A DNA stretch of 64,000 bases, from the NCBI GenBank assembly GCA_032622095.1, contig CP136064.1, positions 255,731,863-255,795,862 of the forward strand, given 5' to 3'. Position numbers and translations under genes: made by a program. The notes beneath the pieces were generated by a model, which worked only from the letters and a program-made list of their open reading frames with translations, made no database searches and was not told where the DNA came from. How positions within the stretch are numbered: position 1 is the first letter of the stretch; each line of letters opens with the position of its first letter. This document shows, one piece after another, positions 12,201-20,639 of the stretch. This stretch comes from Siphonodentalium dalli (taxonomy: Eukaryota; Mollusca; Scaphopoda; Gadilida; Siphonodentaliidae).

Positions 12201-14397
12201 GAAGGCCTGAGCGGAGGAAGGTTTGGGAGGGGTGAACCCCCCCCCCCCCCTGCTGATGGTGGGGGTTCTCACCCTGGAATATTTGTGAAAATCCATTGCA
12301 TTTAGAGCTAATCTAGGGCAGAGTCAGTATTTTGAATTTTACTGAGAGGTCAATTTGATCAAGTTTCTCAAACATAACTTTGGAATTTTTTTATACCCCT
12401 TTAAAAAAAAAAAGGGAGGTATACTGTTTTGCACCTGTCCGTCCGTGCATCCGTCCATACGTCTGTTCATGTCATAACTTGAACAGTAGTACGCGGATCT
12501 CAATGAAATTAGGTATGGATGTTCACTACTATGAGGACATTAAAAAGAGGGTTCCATCGTTTTGTTCGAATTTTCCATTCTAGACTTATACATCTTTGTT
12601 TATCTGGAAATATTGGCTTTATGGTCCGTCTGGTGTCTGTTCATGTCGTAACTTCAACAGTTGTGCTGGGATCTCAATGAAATTTGGTACGGATGTTCAC
12701 TACTATGAGGACATTCAATAGAGTGTTCCATTGTTCTGTTCTGCTTTTCCCTTCTAGAGTTATTCATCTTTGTTTTTCTGGAAATGTTGGCTGTTTGGTC
12801 CATCCGACGTCTGTTCTGAGGTCATAACTTGAACAGTAATGCTCAGATCTCAATGAAATTTTGTATGGATGTTCACCACTATGAGGGCATTTAATGGCAC
12901 ATTCACCTGTTTTGGTTTTTTGTTTTATAGTTATTCATCTTTGTTTACATGAAAATGCTGATTTTTTGGGTCCATCTGTCTGAGTATAGCAATCATAAGT
13001 TATAGATATGCCCACATCAGGCGGTATGCGCTAAGAGAGTATGCACCGGACGACATTCGATCTCTTGTTTTATATGTATGGATTGGAAATGCTTATAAGA
13101 TATTGTCAGATATCTTTTGGTTCAATGGACTATGATTATCCTGCTTGAAATGTGACTTACCATTATCACTCTAATTCATATAATAGGCTATTTTATAAAA
13201 TTTAAGTGAGACACATACATACTACATGTAGTACAGAAACAATGTCTATTAAGTTAGTAATTACTATTTATTTCTATGTTAATTTTTCATTTGGTATTAT
13301 GATATCCCACCTGATAACCAGGTTTATTTGATCAAATTGTTAATGTTCCTGTACTGTATTTGATTGAAATACTGAAGGCTGAATTATAACAAACCTGAAC
13401 TCAAACTATTTGAAGTTTTCACAGATGAAAGCTAGATAAAGCCAAACATACTTACAGTACGGTATGATTCCAACTGTTAAACTTAAATCTTTTTGTAAAC
13501 TTAAATTTCTTATGGCAATATATATAGAGGATCTCAAACGAGTTACTATTTTATACAGAATTTATCAACCGAGTTCACTAAATTCGATTTGAGCCGAGGT
13601 TTACCGAGGCTGAAATAGAATTTAGTGGACGAGGTTGATAAATTACGTATAAAATAGAACAAGTTTGAGATACTTTTTATCACATGATCATATAATCGCT
13701 AAAATTTTATCGAAAACAACAATTAACTGCAGCCAGCGATCATTGTCCCAAAGAGCAGCGTGACGTCATTGCACGCGACGATATTACACGTGTCTATTAC
13801 GCTCGAATATTACATTGGAAAATAGTGCTAATCATGTGATAAATAAATATATTAATGTTTTGCATCTTGTTATGATATGAATTGGGACCTAAATTAATTA
13901 TTAAAAAAAAAAGTTTAGGGTCGAGGGGTTTAAAATAGGGTCGGTCGGGTTAGCGGAAACAAACGTCTTTCTTTTTTTAGGCCTTATATAACAATAACCT
14001 GACATGTTTCTTTAAGAACATGAGAGTTGTGTTAGCCAATTGCCAGCGGAATAACAGTCTACTTATCACTTAAAAATAACTACCTGGTATACCACATTTA
14101 GTATATGTTTTATGTACAATGTATGCTTTCGTTATTGTTGTCTGTGAGACAGTGGCCCAAGTGAAATCCTACATCACTTGGGAGCATGCAAAAGGGAGTG
14201 CAAGAATATTCAATGTCTAAATTTATGATCTGATCTTCTTGTCATTTATTTCTTCAATAAATTTTTTTTTTTTTTTAAGTGTATACATGTACCTGCACTG
14301 GGGTCATTTTGGTGAACTTTAGTTCCTGTACACTCTGCATAGTTGTGGAACTCAGCGGCGTCGATAAACCTTCCCAGGACTGCCATAATTTATCCAT
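2924..14397 (-). CDS. DDX55: DDX55/Spb4-type DEAD-box RNA helicase, N-terminal six exons (partial gene)
   Basis: Six exons join in phase on the minus strand: 14293-14397, 10510-10647, 8112-8266, 5798-5885, 4811-4866 and 2924-3235 (854 nt, 284 codons plus 2 nt). All introns are GT-AG. Motifs in order: Q-motif region with TPVQ (32-35), Walker A GSGKT (55-59), PTREL (89-93), TPGR (140-143), DEAD (168-171), SAT (199-201) and the start of the second RecA domain (VMVFFST). The stretches NKDVAAEA and [16 protein letters not shown] mark the DDX55/Spb4 branch of DEAD-box proteins. This family acts in the nucleolus in large ribosomal subunit assembly. No exon encoding the rest of the helicase C domain occurs at 1-2900, so the 3' half lies outside the window. 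All key residues seen are intact and no frameshift appears, so it looks functional. The introns are heavily invaded by transposons. Confidence 0.93.
3236..3780. other. DDX55 intron 5, part next to exon 6
   Basis: AT-rich intron sequence from the exon 6 acceptor toward exon 5. The open frame on the plus strand at 3353-3583 shows no recognisable domain and is probably chance. No transposon ends recognised here. Confidence 0.5.
3781..4015. repeat. Interspersed repeat with ACGG-rich tract and GGGGGTATAA end
   Basis: Contains an (ACGG/ACAG)n-like run near 3920-3960 and a terminal inverted pair ATACCCCCCCATTTTC / GAAAGTGGGGGTATAA near 3979-4018. This type of repeat recurs in other parts of the window (12392-13075, 30880, 34500 and 42070). 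No coding content. Confidence 0.6.
4090..4740. repeat. Diverged tandem repeat (GCCATAACTCAGGTAAAAAG unit)
   Basis: Units near 4100, 4265 and 4500 each read CCATAACTCAGGTAAAA, then ATCGGAAATATCTGG, AACTCATTCGAGATAT and GGTTGATGTTTGTTC. Related copies lie at about 6185-6440. The minus-strand ORFs here arise only from the repeat. Confidence 0.7.
4811..4866 (-). CDS. DDX55: DDX55 exon 5 (DEAD box)
   Basis: 56 nt, 18 codons plus AG of a split serine codon. It encodes [18 protein letters not shown], the Walker B/DEAD motif. The acceptor ATGTTTCAG ends at 4867 and the donor GTAAGAAAT starts at 4810. Confidence 0.92.
5210..5585. mobile_element. Harbinger-like MITE with TAA target duplication
   Basis: Begins GGCCAAAGAAAAAAATATTT and ends with its imperfect inverse, AATTGCCTTTGGCC. 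It is flanked by TAA at 5207-5209 and TAA at 5586-5588. Sub-terminal CCGACCCTATTTT is shared with the two larger elements at 11727 and 17309. 376 bp, no transposase. It lies in DDX55 intron 4. Confidence 0.75.
5798..5885 (-). CDS. DDX55: DDX55 exon 4 (TPGR motif)
   Basis: 88 nt: one base completing a split glycine codon, then 29 codons ([15 protein letters not shown] to RFKAL). It contains motif Ib TPGR. The acceptor TTTCCCCAG ends at 5886 and the donor GTAGGTTTC starts at 5797. Confidence 0.92.
6185..6440. repeat. Dispersed copies of the GCCATAACTC repeat
   Basis: GAGATATTGTTGTGGAAGATCC, ACCAAATATGAATGAAATCGG and CATAACTCAAATAAAAATATTGG match the unit at 4090-4740. It lies in DDX55 intron 3. 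Confidence 0.6.
6459..7116 (-). mobile_element. Family S element, copy 4, interrupted by a hAT-like element
   Basis: 6459-6567 carries the inverse of the S tail (GATCTATTATTCATTTGGAGG) and 7083-7116 resumes with ATTCATATTCATTGGTGGG and AATGTTCAGA. The segment 6568-7082 between them is a later insertion. Confidence 0.6.
6568..7082. mobile_element. hAT-like non-autonomous element nested in family S
   Basis: Terminal inverted repeats TAGGGCCCGACGAA and TTCGTCGGGCCCTA. Flanking 8-mers TTTCATAC (6560-6567) and ATTCATAT (7083-7090) match at 6 of 8, as expected for an aged 8-bp hAT target duplication. The interior holds AATCGAATCGAATC-type short repeats at both ends and no ORF. 515 bp. Confidence 0.75.
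7140..7330. repeat. About 62-bp tandem repeat beside the exon-derived array
   Basis: Three units start with ACGATGACCTTTAACTATAT at about 7171, 7233 and 7295. The first is joined to a 23-base fragment of DDX55 exon 3 (CCACCAGTAATTAGGATATT at 7151-7170), so this array and the 146-bp array share history. Confidence 0.8.
7612..8112 (-). repeat. 146-bp tandem array carrying copies of the DDX55 exon 3 end and donor site
   Basis: Each unit contains a 63-bp copy of the 3' part of exon 3 (7673-7735, 7819-7881, 7965-8027; the true exon end is 8112-8174) followed, in gene direction, by the donor GTGAGTATTA. The spacings are 146, 146 and 147 bp. The rest of the unit (CACTACAGTAATCGCGCACT and so on) is intronic. 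The copies lack acceptors, so they are exon fragments rather than alternative exons. Confidence 0.93.
8112..8266 (-). CDS. DDX55: DDX55 exon 3 (PTREL motif)
   Basis: 155 nt beginning [15 protein letters not shown], with motif Ia and a glycine pair (TGGAH). It ends with two bases of a glycine codon completed by exon 4. The acceptor is ATTTCCAG at 8267-8274 and the donor GTGAGT starts at 8111. The last 63 bases of the exon plus this donor are repeated three more times in the downstream intron at about 146-bp spacing (see 7612-8112). Confidence 0.93.
8326..8412. mobile_element. Family C element, copy 2, truncated
   Basis: TTAACCCTTCCATGACTGGAGCTTCTTG, then CCCTGTGCCAATGCATTCTC and one core arm, then an abrupt change at CCATAGGGAG. 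The second half is missing. Confidence 0.65.
8534..8790. mobile_element. Family C element, copy 3 (full length)
   Basis: TTAACCATTTCATGGCGG at the left and CCAGTCGTGGAAGGGTTAA at the right, with TTAA at both borders. It contains two hairpin cores, one disrupted. 257 bp, no ORF. Confidence 0.8.
8990..10040. repeat. Diverged tandem repeat with CCAAGATGGC words
   Basis: Units of about 150-165 bp recur near 9043, 9178, 9341, 9526, 9670, 9837 and 9990. Each has AATCCAAGATGGC(T)GCC, GGTGGCCATGTT, CTCCCATCTAGAGGTCACCC and GGATGTGG.TGTAGGGTGTGCC. It lies in DDX55 intron 2. The overlapping ORFs on both strands are repeat shadows. Confidence 0.85.
10040..10495. mobile_element. Family F element, copy 1
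   Basis: Bounded by GGGCTAGCATCACCAAATTT on the left and GGGGACCTCATTCTGCAAAT on the right, with several internal inverse copies of CTCTGGGGACCTCATTCTGC. The same pieces appear at 57305-57600, 59000-59180 and 61011-61482. No ORF. Confidence 0.6.
10510..10647 (-). CDS. DDX55: DDX55 exon 2 (Walker A)
   Basis: 46 codons, phase 0 at both ends, beginning [17 protein letters not shown] and carrying ATP-binding motif I (AITGSGKT). The acceptor TTTGTTTCAG lies at 10648-10657 and the donor GTGTGTG starts at 10509. The family A transposon ends 16 nt upstream of this exon, so the branch point of intron 1 is probably inside or at the edge of the transposon end. Confidence 0.93.
10664..11133. mobile_element. 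Family A TTAA element, copy 1 (longest copy)
   Basis: Ends TTAACCCTTTCAGTGCCAGG and CCTGGCACTGAAAGGGTTAA, with TTAA at both borders as in piggyBac-type insertions. It contains the full shared hairpin core at 10712-10784. It is about 220 bp longer than copies 2 and 3 because of an internal segment (about 10870-11090) ending in an A-run and (TA)n. Its left border is 16 nt from DDX55 exon 2. Confidence 0.87.
11211..11337. mobile_element. G19 tract and right half of a family C element (copy 4)
   Basis: A run of 19 G at 11216-11234 is followed by GGCTATGGGAGACTCTCATAT and a right end with GTTCCTGTCATGAAACGGTTAA. The left half is absent, as if lost at the homopolymer. Confidence 0.6.
11984..12172 (-). 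pseudogene. Element-borne ORF with DnaJ-like zinc motif, copy 1
   Basis: Reads [21 protein letters not shown] then [13 protein letters not shown] and RPYGKY at a stop. The second motif fits CxxCxGxG; in the first (ECGGEG) the leading Cys was lost with a deletion of about 80 bp relative to the copy at 46291-46572. No function is known to me for this peptide. Confidence 0.5.
12392..13075 (+). mobile_element. Inserted repeat with about 170-bp internal units (TATACCCC type)
   Basis: Starts TATACCCCTTT and GGGAGGTATACTGTTTTGCACC. It has three diverged units, each with GATCTCAATGAAATT.GGTA.GGATGTTCACTACTATGAGGACATT. The corresponding place in the second Harbinger-like copy (near 17430) lacks it, so it inserted into copy 1. 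Confidence 0.65.
13540..13690. repeat. Inverted repeat, probable MITE fragment
   Basis: GATCTCAAACGAGTTACTATTTTATAC and AATTTATCAACCGAGTTCACTAAATTC pair with GAATTTAGTGGACGAGGTTGATAAATTAC and GTATAAAATAGAACAAGTTTGAGAT. About 60-bp arms around a short loop. Confidence 0.7.
14293..14397 (-). CDS. DDX55: DDX55 exon 1 (start codon exon)
   Basis: Encodes 35 residues from [10 protein letters not shown] to MTPVQ, aligning with the N-terminus and Q motif of DDX55. The ATG is at 14397-14395. An in-frame TAA lies at 14412-14410, just upstream on the minus strand, so this is the first possible in-frame start. A good acceptor (TTTTTCAG, AG at 14414-14413) directly precedes that stop, which suggests a further non-coding 5' exon upstream. 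The donor GTACATG follows at 14292. Phase 0. Confidence 0.9.
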
Positions 14398-15240
14398 GCT
14401 GGTATCCTGTTACTGAAAAAGACATACACATATAGTATAGATGCTTAGCAGGGCCATACAAATTTGATTGAATAATTGAATTGAGCATATCAAGAGTGAA
14501 GAAATGAAACACTTAAAGGATTTATATGATCTCGAAACCACAAAACACAATCGGGAAGCCCTCCCGATTGTGATAAAAATGATCCAAGTCCCATTCCAAT
14601 CGCATAATAAATAAAGCCGAAAAACTAATAAATAATACAACCACAGGTTTTTGGAGATTTCTGTGACTAGACTACGATGACATCAAAATAGTCGACCAAA
14701 TTAAAAACAGATTCGGATCCGGAGTTTATTATGCCTACTACGATTATGTAATCGTAGTCAGCTGCTACTAAAATGTGGAATCGGTTTGTGCCTGTGCGGT
14801 GTATAGATTACGTCGCTATGCGATGAGTTATTTAAGTAATCAAGTGTGGAAGTCATATTATCGTATAGAAGACCATATATTTATATGAATAAAGTAATTA
14901 GTAGTGCCTAGGATGGTCGTTTTTGCAGCAATTATAATTAATAACATGCTGCTGTGTGCTTGGTTTGTTGAATAGATGTTACTATAGTGCTATTTTGCAA
15001 TCAGTGTCAACTGGCGATATTGTTTGCACTATAAATATGGGACCCAAAGTGAGTGGTAATGGCAGCTAACGATCGCATCAACTTTATCATAAGAAGCACC
15101 CAACTTTATAAAACCATTGGGCGGAATAATGTGAATTATATAATTATGTGTTTCATTTGTTATAAGTTATTTCCAAATTTTCAATAATTTGTATATTCGA
15201 ATGCCACATACAAATCACCCATTATGTAATACCTCGAAAA
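14398..15240. other. Upstream region of DDX55
   Basis: No coding feature. A splice-acceptor-like TTTTTCAG lies at 14413-14420, so a non-coding first exon may be present further right. A short palindrome, CTACGATTATGTAATCGTAG, lies near 14737. No TATA box or clear promoter cluster was identified. Confidence 0.4.
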
Positions 15241-15393
15241 CGACAACGCAGTTCGTAATTGAGATAGCTCTTTATTGTCTACCAATTTTGGACGACGGAA
15301 GCATGGACGCTCTTTATATTAAAATGTCACAATACAACATTCATAATCACCCATGATACTTCGAAAACGATCACAACGTTCATAATTGAGAAC
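15240..15393. repeat. Diverged upstream units of the 42-bp minisatellite
   Basis: TAGCTCTTTATTGTCTACC, GACGGAAGCATGGACGCTC and a repeated TTCGAAAACGA.CACAACG.TC unit precede the regular array. They look like its ancestral flank. Confidence 0.6.
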
Positions 15394-16033
15394 GCTCTTT
15401 ATTGTTTACCGCGTTTGGGCGATGAAAGCATGGACGCTCTTTATTGTTTACCGCGTTTGGGCGATGAAAGCATGGATGCTCTTTATTGTTTACCGCGTTT
15501 GGGCGATGAAAGCATGGATGCTCTTTATTGTTTACCGCGTTTGGGCGATGAAAGCATGGATGCTCTTTATTGTTTACCGTGTTTGGGCGATGAAGCATGG
15601 ATGCTCTTTATTGTTTACTGCGTTTGGGCGATGAAAGCATGGATGCTCTTTATTGTTTACCGCGTTTGGGCGATGAAAGCATGGATGCTCTTTATTGTTT
15701 ACCGCGTTTAGGCGATGAAAGCATGGATGCTCTTTATTGTTTACCGCGTTTGGGCGATGAAAGCATGGATGCTCTTTATTGTTTACAGCGTTTGGGCGAT
15801 CAAAGCATGGATGCTCTTTATTGTTTACAGCGTTTGGGCGACGGAAGCATGGATGCTCTTTATTGTTTACAGCGTTTGGGCGACGGAAGCATGGATGCTC
15901 TTTATTGTTTACAGCGTTTGGGCGACGGAAGCATGGATGCTCTTTATTGTTTACCGCGTTTGGGCAATGAAAGCATGGATGCTCTTTATTGTTTACAGCA
16001 TTTGGGTGACGGAAGCATGGATGCTCTTTATTG
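15394..16033. repeat. 42-bp minisatellite (about 15 units), open in several frames
   Basis: Unit GCTCTTTATTGTTTACCGCG followed by TTTGGGCGATGAAAGCATGGAT. Because 42 is a multiple of 3, frames on both strands stay open, e.g. plus-strand MDALYCLPRLGDES repeats and minus-strand HRPNAVNNKEHPCF repeats. One unit near 15590 has lost a base and shifts every frame. Right-hand units carry CAGCG and GACGGAAG variants. No splice sites or flanking domain suggest translation. Confidence 0.93.
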
Positions 16034-16039
16034 AAGGTG

Positions 16040-17130
16040 ATCATTGGATTTGTTCTAAGCTGACAACAATTAAAAACTTCCTTTCTTGAAATCGATATCT
16101 GCCATCAAACAAACAAACAAAAACTGAAAAACAATGCCCGGCCAAATATAGCGAGCCTACAATTTAGAAAAAATATACTGTTATGCCAATGTGCCTAATT
16201 AATAAAATTATTGTAGTTTCGACAGTCTGTTGGGTATTAGAGTTACAGTAATTCATTTGCTTTCGCAATATCTTGAGTGGAGAGATTTTAGCAAGCGGTC
16301 TGCAGAGAGAAATCATAAACTTTTCAAGTAAACTAAAGTGGATTAATTCTTTCTAAATCATTAAAATATTATAGCGTATAGCTACGGCTTGTGATAAAAC
16401 CCTCTGTTAATTGATATGTTTCATGGTATTGTAATTTTAGTAATGTTTAATTTACTGGCAGTCATGTACTTCTCCACACAAAAGGCTTCGTGGGAAGAAA
16501 CGGAGATGAAGAATAATTATGACAAATATAAGCCATCATGATGTTTTAACCAACACCTTTTTAATCATGCCCCAATTGTTTTTAATTTCACTCCTATGAC
16601 GAACAACGGTATGATAATATTTCAGTGGTATATATTAGATTCCAAAAATTATACCAAATAACAAAGAAGAAGACGCTAGAAGACCCAACTTTCATTCTTG
16701 CAGAAACATCTCAATTTCGTTTCGCACTATATGCCGCTCATTATCTAGTTTCACTCCACTTTTATTGATTCAAAGTACACTGTAGTGTAATCATTATTCG
16801 TTATAGAATCTAATATTCTAGCAAATCCAGTTCGTAATCAGCACATTCAACCCGTTCATCATTGTGCGATTGGCGGAATTATTTTAAGCTCCGCCCACCG
16901 CTGTCATCAGTTAGAAAAACAGGTGATATTGCCAGAAAATAGTCACGAGACTGCGCTGACCGGTCATGTGACTGTGTTGTAGTCAGGTGATCGCGCTAAT
17001 AAGTCTTATGACTTACCTCAGTAAAAACTTCGGAAACTTCCGCAATTTTGTTTATATCAAAATAATAAAAATATTATCTGCTCGATTTTGAATTTTCTTG
17101 GCGAAATTGGTATTTTAGACATACATGTAT
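16040..17130. other. Intergenic sequence without recognised gene
   Basis: AT-rich. A GC-richer patch at 16860-17045 holds CTCCGCCCACC, TCATGTGACTG and CTTCGGAAACTTCCG, possibly regulatory. No transposon ends were matched. Confidence 0.4.
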
Positions 17131-17308
17131 ATTAGGGTCCTGCGAATTGGATATTTTGATCGAATCGAATATCGAATCGAATTCACGAAATCGAATCGAA
17201 TATCAAATCGAATCATATCTGTCTGTTGCATTCTCAATTAGGTATGTTTTGTCAACGATTAGATTATTTGTGAAACGTTCTATGAACTACATGCATGAAG
17301 TTCCATCA

Positions 17309-18113
17309 GGCCTATAAAAAAAAAACGTTTGTTTCCGCTAACCCGACCGACCCTATTTTAACCCCCCCCCCCCCATTGAACCAAAAGATATCTGACAATA
17401 ACTTATAAGCATTTCCAATCCATACATGCTAGTATATAAAAATTTGAAAGTTATGCTTGAGAAACTTGATCAAATTGACCTCTCAGTAAAATTCATAATA
17501 CTGACTCAAAGTTCCCTAGATTAGCTCTAAATGCAATGGATTTTTAAACATTTTTCCAGGGGGAGAACCCCCACCATCAGCAGGGGGTCACCCCTCCTAA
17601 ACCTTCCTCCGCCCAGGCCTCCAGGTTATTATTTTGGCATATCATTGCCCAAAAGCAGGTGTCACCAAAAAATACCTAGATCATTCACTGAATGCAGAGG
17701 AGAAGGTAGTGTTATGAAGCCATCATTAAGAGATCGGTACAAGACATGCAGTCACTCCAATATGTGAACAGTGCAGTGGTGCTGGACTGACTCCAGTTGT
17801 CGCCAGACCATATGGGAAATATTAGGATTATCAAAGACTATATTAGTATATAGACTAGTATATATGTAAATATTAAAGCATATGTAAGATTGAATTGGAG
17901 TTTCTAGCTCCGCTGTCATCTGGGTTAACCTGATTGGGGCTAAGAAGTGCATAGTTTGGGTTATTGACAAGTATTATACAGTTATTTTTAAAGATACTGA
18001 GAAAAAAAAAACAAAACAAAAAAAGTTAACAAAAAAAAAAAAGTTAAGGCTACCTACCTACCCTAATTTTTTTCAGCTCGTTAGCGGAAACAAAGGTATT
18101 TTTTGTTTAGGCC
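17309..18113 (+). mobile_element. Harbinger-like element 2 with TCA target duplication, nested in the hAT-like element
   Basis: Starts GGCCTATAAAAAAAAAACG and GTTTGTTTCCGCTAACCCG; ends TTAGCGGAAACAAAGG and TTTAGGCC. Flanks are TCA (17306-17308) and TCA (18114-18116). Its interior matches element 1 in the opposite orientation but lacks the 12392-13075 insertion and about 750 bp near the other end. 805 bp. Confidence 0.8.
17660..17830 (+). pseudogene. Element-borne ORF with DnaJ-like zinc motif, copy 2 (frameshifted)
   Basis: ITECRGEGSV-like and MKPSLRDRYKT are followed by a frameshift near 17745, then the CEQCSGAGL and RPYGKY codons in another frame to about 17824. It shares the roughly 80-bp deletion of copy 1 and is clearly broken. 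Confidence 0.5.
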
Positions 18114-18318
18114 TCAGAACTTAAGTGGCGATAAACCGTCGTTTGATATACTATTAACTTCAATTTATAATTGTCAAGAAAACAAAGCAGATTAAAACGT
18201 CCATCACGACGATTAATATATTACCACTAAACGGATTATCAAACTAAAATCACACGAAATTTCTACAGTTTGCATGTACATGCAAAATTGCAAATCGGCA
18301 TTCGGAAACACCCGTTTG

Positions 18319-18570
18319 TTATAAACTTGAAGATGCAACAAGTCGCAGTGTAGCCTCTTCATGTATTGGTTGATGCTTCTTGAACAGATGATTCCATAGA
18401 TGGGTCATTGTCCCAGATGCTTGCGATTTATACACCATGCATGTTGCATTCATCACACGTGCCTGCAGCTTTATCATGTTTAAAATAAACATGAATGATG
18501 GACGACATTTTGTCCATTGTAAAAGAAAACTCTGAAACTGAAAGTCAACTTCAAAAGAGAACAGTGCCAA
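18319..18570 (-). pseudogene. hAT transposase BED zinc-finger fragment
   Basis: The frame includes MNATCMVYKSQASGTMTHLWNHLFKKHQ. The GTMTHLWNHLxxxH spacing is that of BED fingers of hAT transposases, but the second cysteine is replaced by tyrosine (CMVY instead of CxxC). No dimerisation domain follows, so it is a dead fragment. Confidence 0.6.
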
Positions 18571-19008
18571 AATGCACTTTTCGACACCAGGAACATGTGT
18601 TGTTTACATTCTCACCCATATTACATAACGCGGAATCGAATAGACGATGGATAACACTATAGCCCAGTCTCATAGTCATAGCTATTATAATTTACCGCGT
18701 CGTCGGTCCATTGGCTATCTGCTAGCTTTTACTGCCATTTTAAAGCTATATAATTCAGACGTATTTAGTCGTCCTATCGTGGCTAATTGTTGGCTATGTA
18801 CAATAAGAATTATAATGTGCATATATACATAATTTTCTGGAATTAAATGCCACAAACAGCTAAGATCGACATGTGTACTTGTCCTGAAACAGCCTACTTT
18901 TCCATCATAGTATATTCGAAATTTCGAGTTGGCAATTTCGACTCGAATATTCGCAGGAGCCTACTAGTACATGTATATATAAAAACATTTTTTTGACAAA
19001 ATAATTCC

Positions 19009-19203
19009 TTCAACTGTTTCATAACGGGAGCTGCGCTGGTGCAGCATTAATGATTTTGTGCCAGTGCATTCTCTTATGTACATTTTATACATATATAAGA
19101 GAATGCACTGCACTGGCATATATATATATATATATATATAAGAGAATGCATTGGCACAGGGTTTTCACTAAATTTCGGGAAGCTCCAGTCACGGAAGGGT
19201 TAA
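19009..19203. mobile_element. Family C element, copy 5
   Basis: The left part reads AACTGTTTCATAACGGGAGCTGCGCTGG; the right end is CTCCAGTCACGGAAGGGTTAA. Core arms are present but damaged by a (TA)n expansion at 19120-19140. Confidence 0.7.
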
Positions 19204-19304
19204 ATCAGTTGCACTAATACCACTGTAAGGCCGCTTTATAGTAGTTTGTGCTCATTTAATTCGCAGACGTGAAAAAATTATCGCACTCTGGACATGGCAT
19301 GGGT

Positions 19305-19355
19305 GACATGATGGGTCGGTCCGGTTTGCGGAAACATGGATATTTTTTTAGGCCA
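19305..19355. mobile_element. Solitary Harbinger-like end
   Basis: GGGTCGGTCCGGTTTGCGGAAACATGGATATTTTTTTAGGCC matches the right terminal region of the element at 11727-13983. No partner end nearby. Confidence 0.55.
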
Positions 19356-19433
19356 GGTCATATAGCTTATTTGGAACATGTGCCCGATCAGATAATATGA
19401 AATAGTGCCAACCTAGAATTGGGCGGCGAATAT

Positions 19434-19878
19434 GGAACCCGACAAATGAGGAAACCGCCGAAAGCAACAAAATAGCTGGTTGTGTGCACAGATCACCAAA
19501 TGAGATAACTGCGGAAAGCGCTGAAAGCGACAAAACATCTGTTGTGCACACAGATCACAACGCAAATGAACCGCGAAATCTCGTTCCATTATTTCGTTTT
19601 CGGTGGTTCTGTCATTTGATTTTCTTGGCTTGACGAAAGCGAAATTATCAAATGAGATTTTGTGGAATTCACCCCCCCCCCCCCCCCACCCCCGGAAAGC
19701 AAAATAATCAACTAAATCTCATTTCATTATTTTGCTTTCAATCGACAGAACCGTCGAAAGCGATATAATGAAACAATATTTTGTTTCATTACAGCGGTTC
19801 GCTCGCTTGGCAATATCAATTATCATGAATATGTGGACATTTTGTCACTTTTGGCGGTTTCCTCGTTTGGCAGGTTCC
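19434..19878. mobile_element. Palindromic MITE with GGAACC ends
   Basis: GGAACCCGACAAATGAGGAAACCGCC at the left pairs with GGCGGTTTCCTCGTTTGGCAGGTTCC at the right. The interior repeats short GCGAAATAATCAAATGAGATT words in both orientations around a C-rich run at 19670-19690. No ORF. Confidence 0.65.
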
Positions 19879-20102
19879 ACTTTCCCTGCCCCATGATATG
19901 TTGCCCCTAACAGTATTCCACTCGTTATCTGTTTTCCGTTTCTGTAACGATTCAGTCTCTTCCTGCACAATCCTGGTCAAAAGTTTGTAGGCCTACAACG
20001 ATAATAGGAAAGTTTCTTCTCTCGTTTGTATAAATTAAAACAAACAACATTCGAAATAAATTTAACATAATTGAATTGCGTTGATAGACGGCTATTCTCT
20101 CT

Positions 20103-20627
20103 ATGTTACATGGATGGCGACTTTACCTGCAAAACAAAAAACGTAAACAGCCCACGTGCCAAAGCGAAACTTTTCACACCATTAGCGAATTTCGTACTGT
20201 TGTTATTTCGTACCAAAGTGTATGGTACTTGACTGTTCAGAACTTTCAATCACCGGTGAATGTTTGTACGGTACATACACTCACCGCCGTCACCGGTGAA
20301 AGTTCTGCACAATTACCTAATATTCTGGTCTCCAAAAGTGTAAAAGAAAGTTTAGTCATTGCTATGACAATTGTTTCAGTCGAATCTGATTGTAAATATC
20401 TCCCCATTATCGATTATGAGATGGCCATCAGAATGGCTGTTATAGAGCTAACACATGAAGACAGTTCGCTGCGTCTCTTCTTGGAGCAACAATACAGCGC
20501 CCAACAGATTCGTGCTTTCTCGGTGCATATGGAACCACTCCGCCGCATACACATACATAATTGTTACCATATGCATCTCTTGTCAGAGCTAGACTCGGGA
20601 GAGGAGGTACCCGGTACTCATAAGTGA
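20103..20627 (+). CDS. Unrecognised open frame of 174 codons
   Basis: One of the longest non-repetitive open frames in the window (MLHGWRLYLQ to EEVPGTHK). An AATAAA-type signal follows at about 20705. The composition is not strongly repetitive, and residues about 95-150 are rich in Leu, Ile and Glu as a folded segment might be. I recognise no domain, signal peptide or splice structure. It could be a terminal exon, a decayed transposon frame or chance. Confidence 0.22.
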   Translation: MLHGWRLYLQNKKRKQPTCQSETFHTISEFRTVVISYQSVWYLTVQNFQSPVNVCTVHTLTAVTGESSAQLPNILVSKSVKESLVIAMTIVSVESDCKYLPIIDYEMAIRMAVIELTHEDSSLRLFLEQQYSAQQIRAFSVHMEPLRRIHIHNCYHMHLLSELDSGEEVPGTHK

Positions 20628-20639
20628 GTCAGCACTTGT

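Larger units (their letters stand above)
11727..13983 (-). mobile_element. Harbinger-like element 1 with TTA target duplication (2.26 kb)
   Basis: Terminal repeats: GGCCTAACAAAAAAATACGTTTGTTTCCGCTAAC at the left and GTTAGCGGAAACAAACG...TTTAGGCC at the right. They are flanked by TTA (11724-11726) and TTA (13984-13986). It contains a minus-strand frame with a DnaJ-type zinc motif at 11984-12172 and a later insertion at 12392-13075. Comparison with the smaller copy at 17309 shows about 750 bp of further extra sequence before the right end. No DDE transposase is recognised. Confidence 0.8.
17133..18963 (-). mobile_element. hAT-like transposon remnant with BED finger, interrupted by a Harbinger-like element
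   Basis: Left end TAGGGTCCTGCGAATTGG and right end CGAATATTCGCAGGAGCCTA are inverse repeats. ATGTATAT occurs at 17125-17132 and again at 18971-18978, seven bases past the apparent right end, a plausible 8-bp target duplication with a slightly longer true end. Sub-terminal (ATCGAATCGA)n recalls the hAT-like element at 6568. A BED-finger fragment lies at 18319-18570. The rest of the transposase is absent. Confidence 0.65.

Noticed and set aside
15386-16089. A repeat-protein gene made of 14-residue units
   Set aside because: The frames exist on both strands only because the unit is 42 bp. One unit is 41 bp and shifts the frame, and there is no flanking domain, start context or splice signal.
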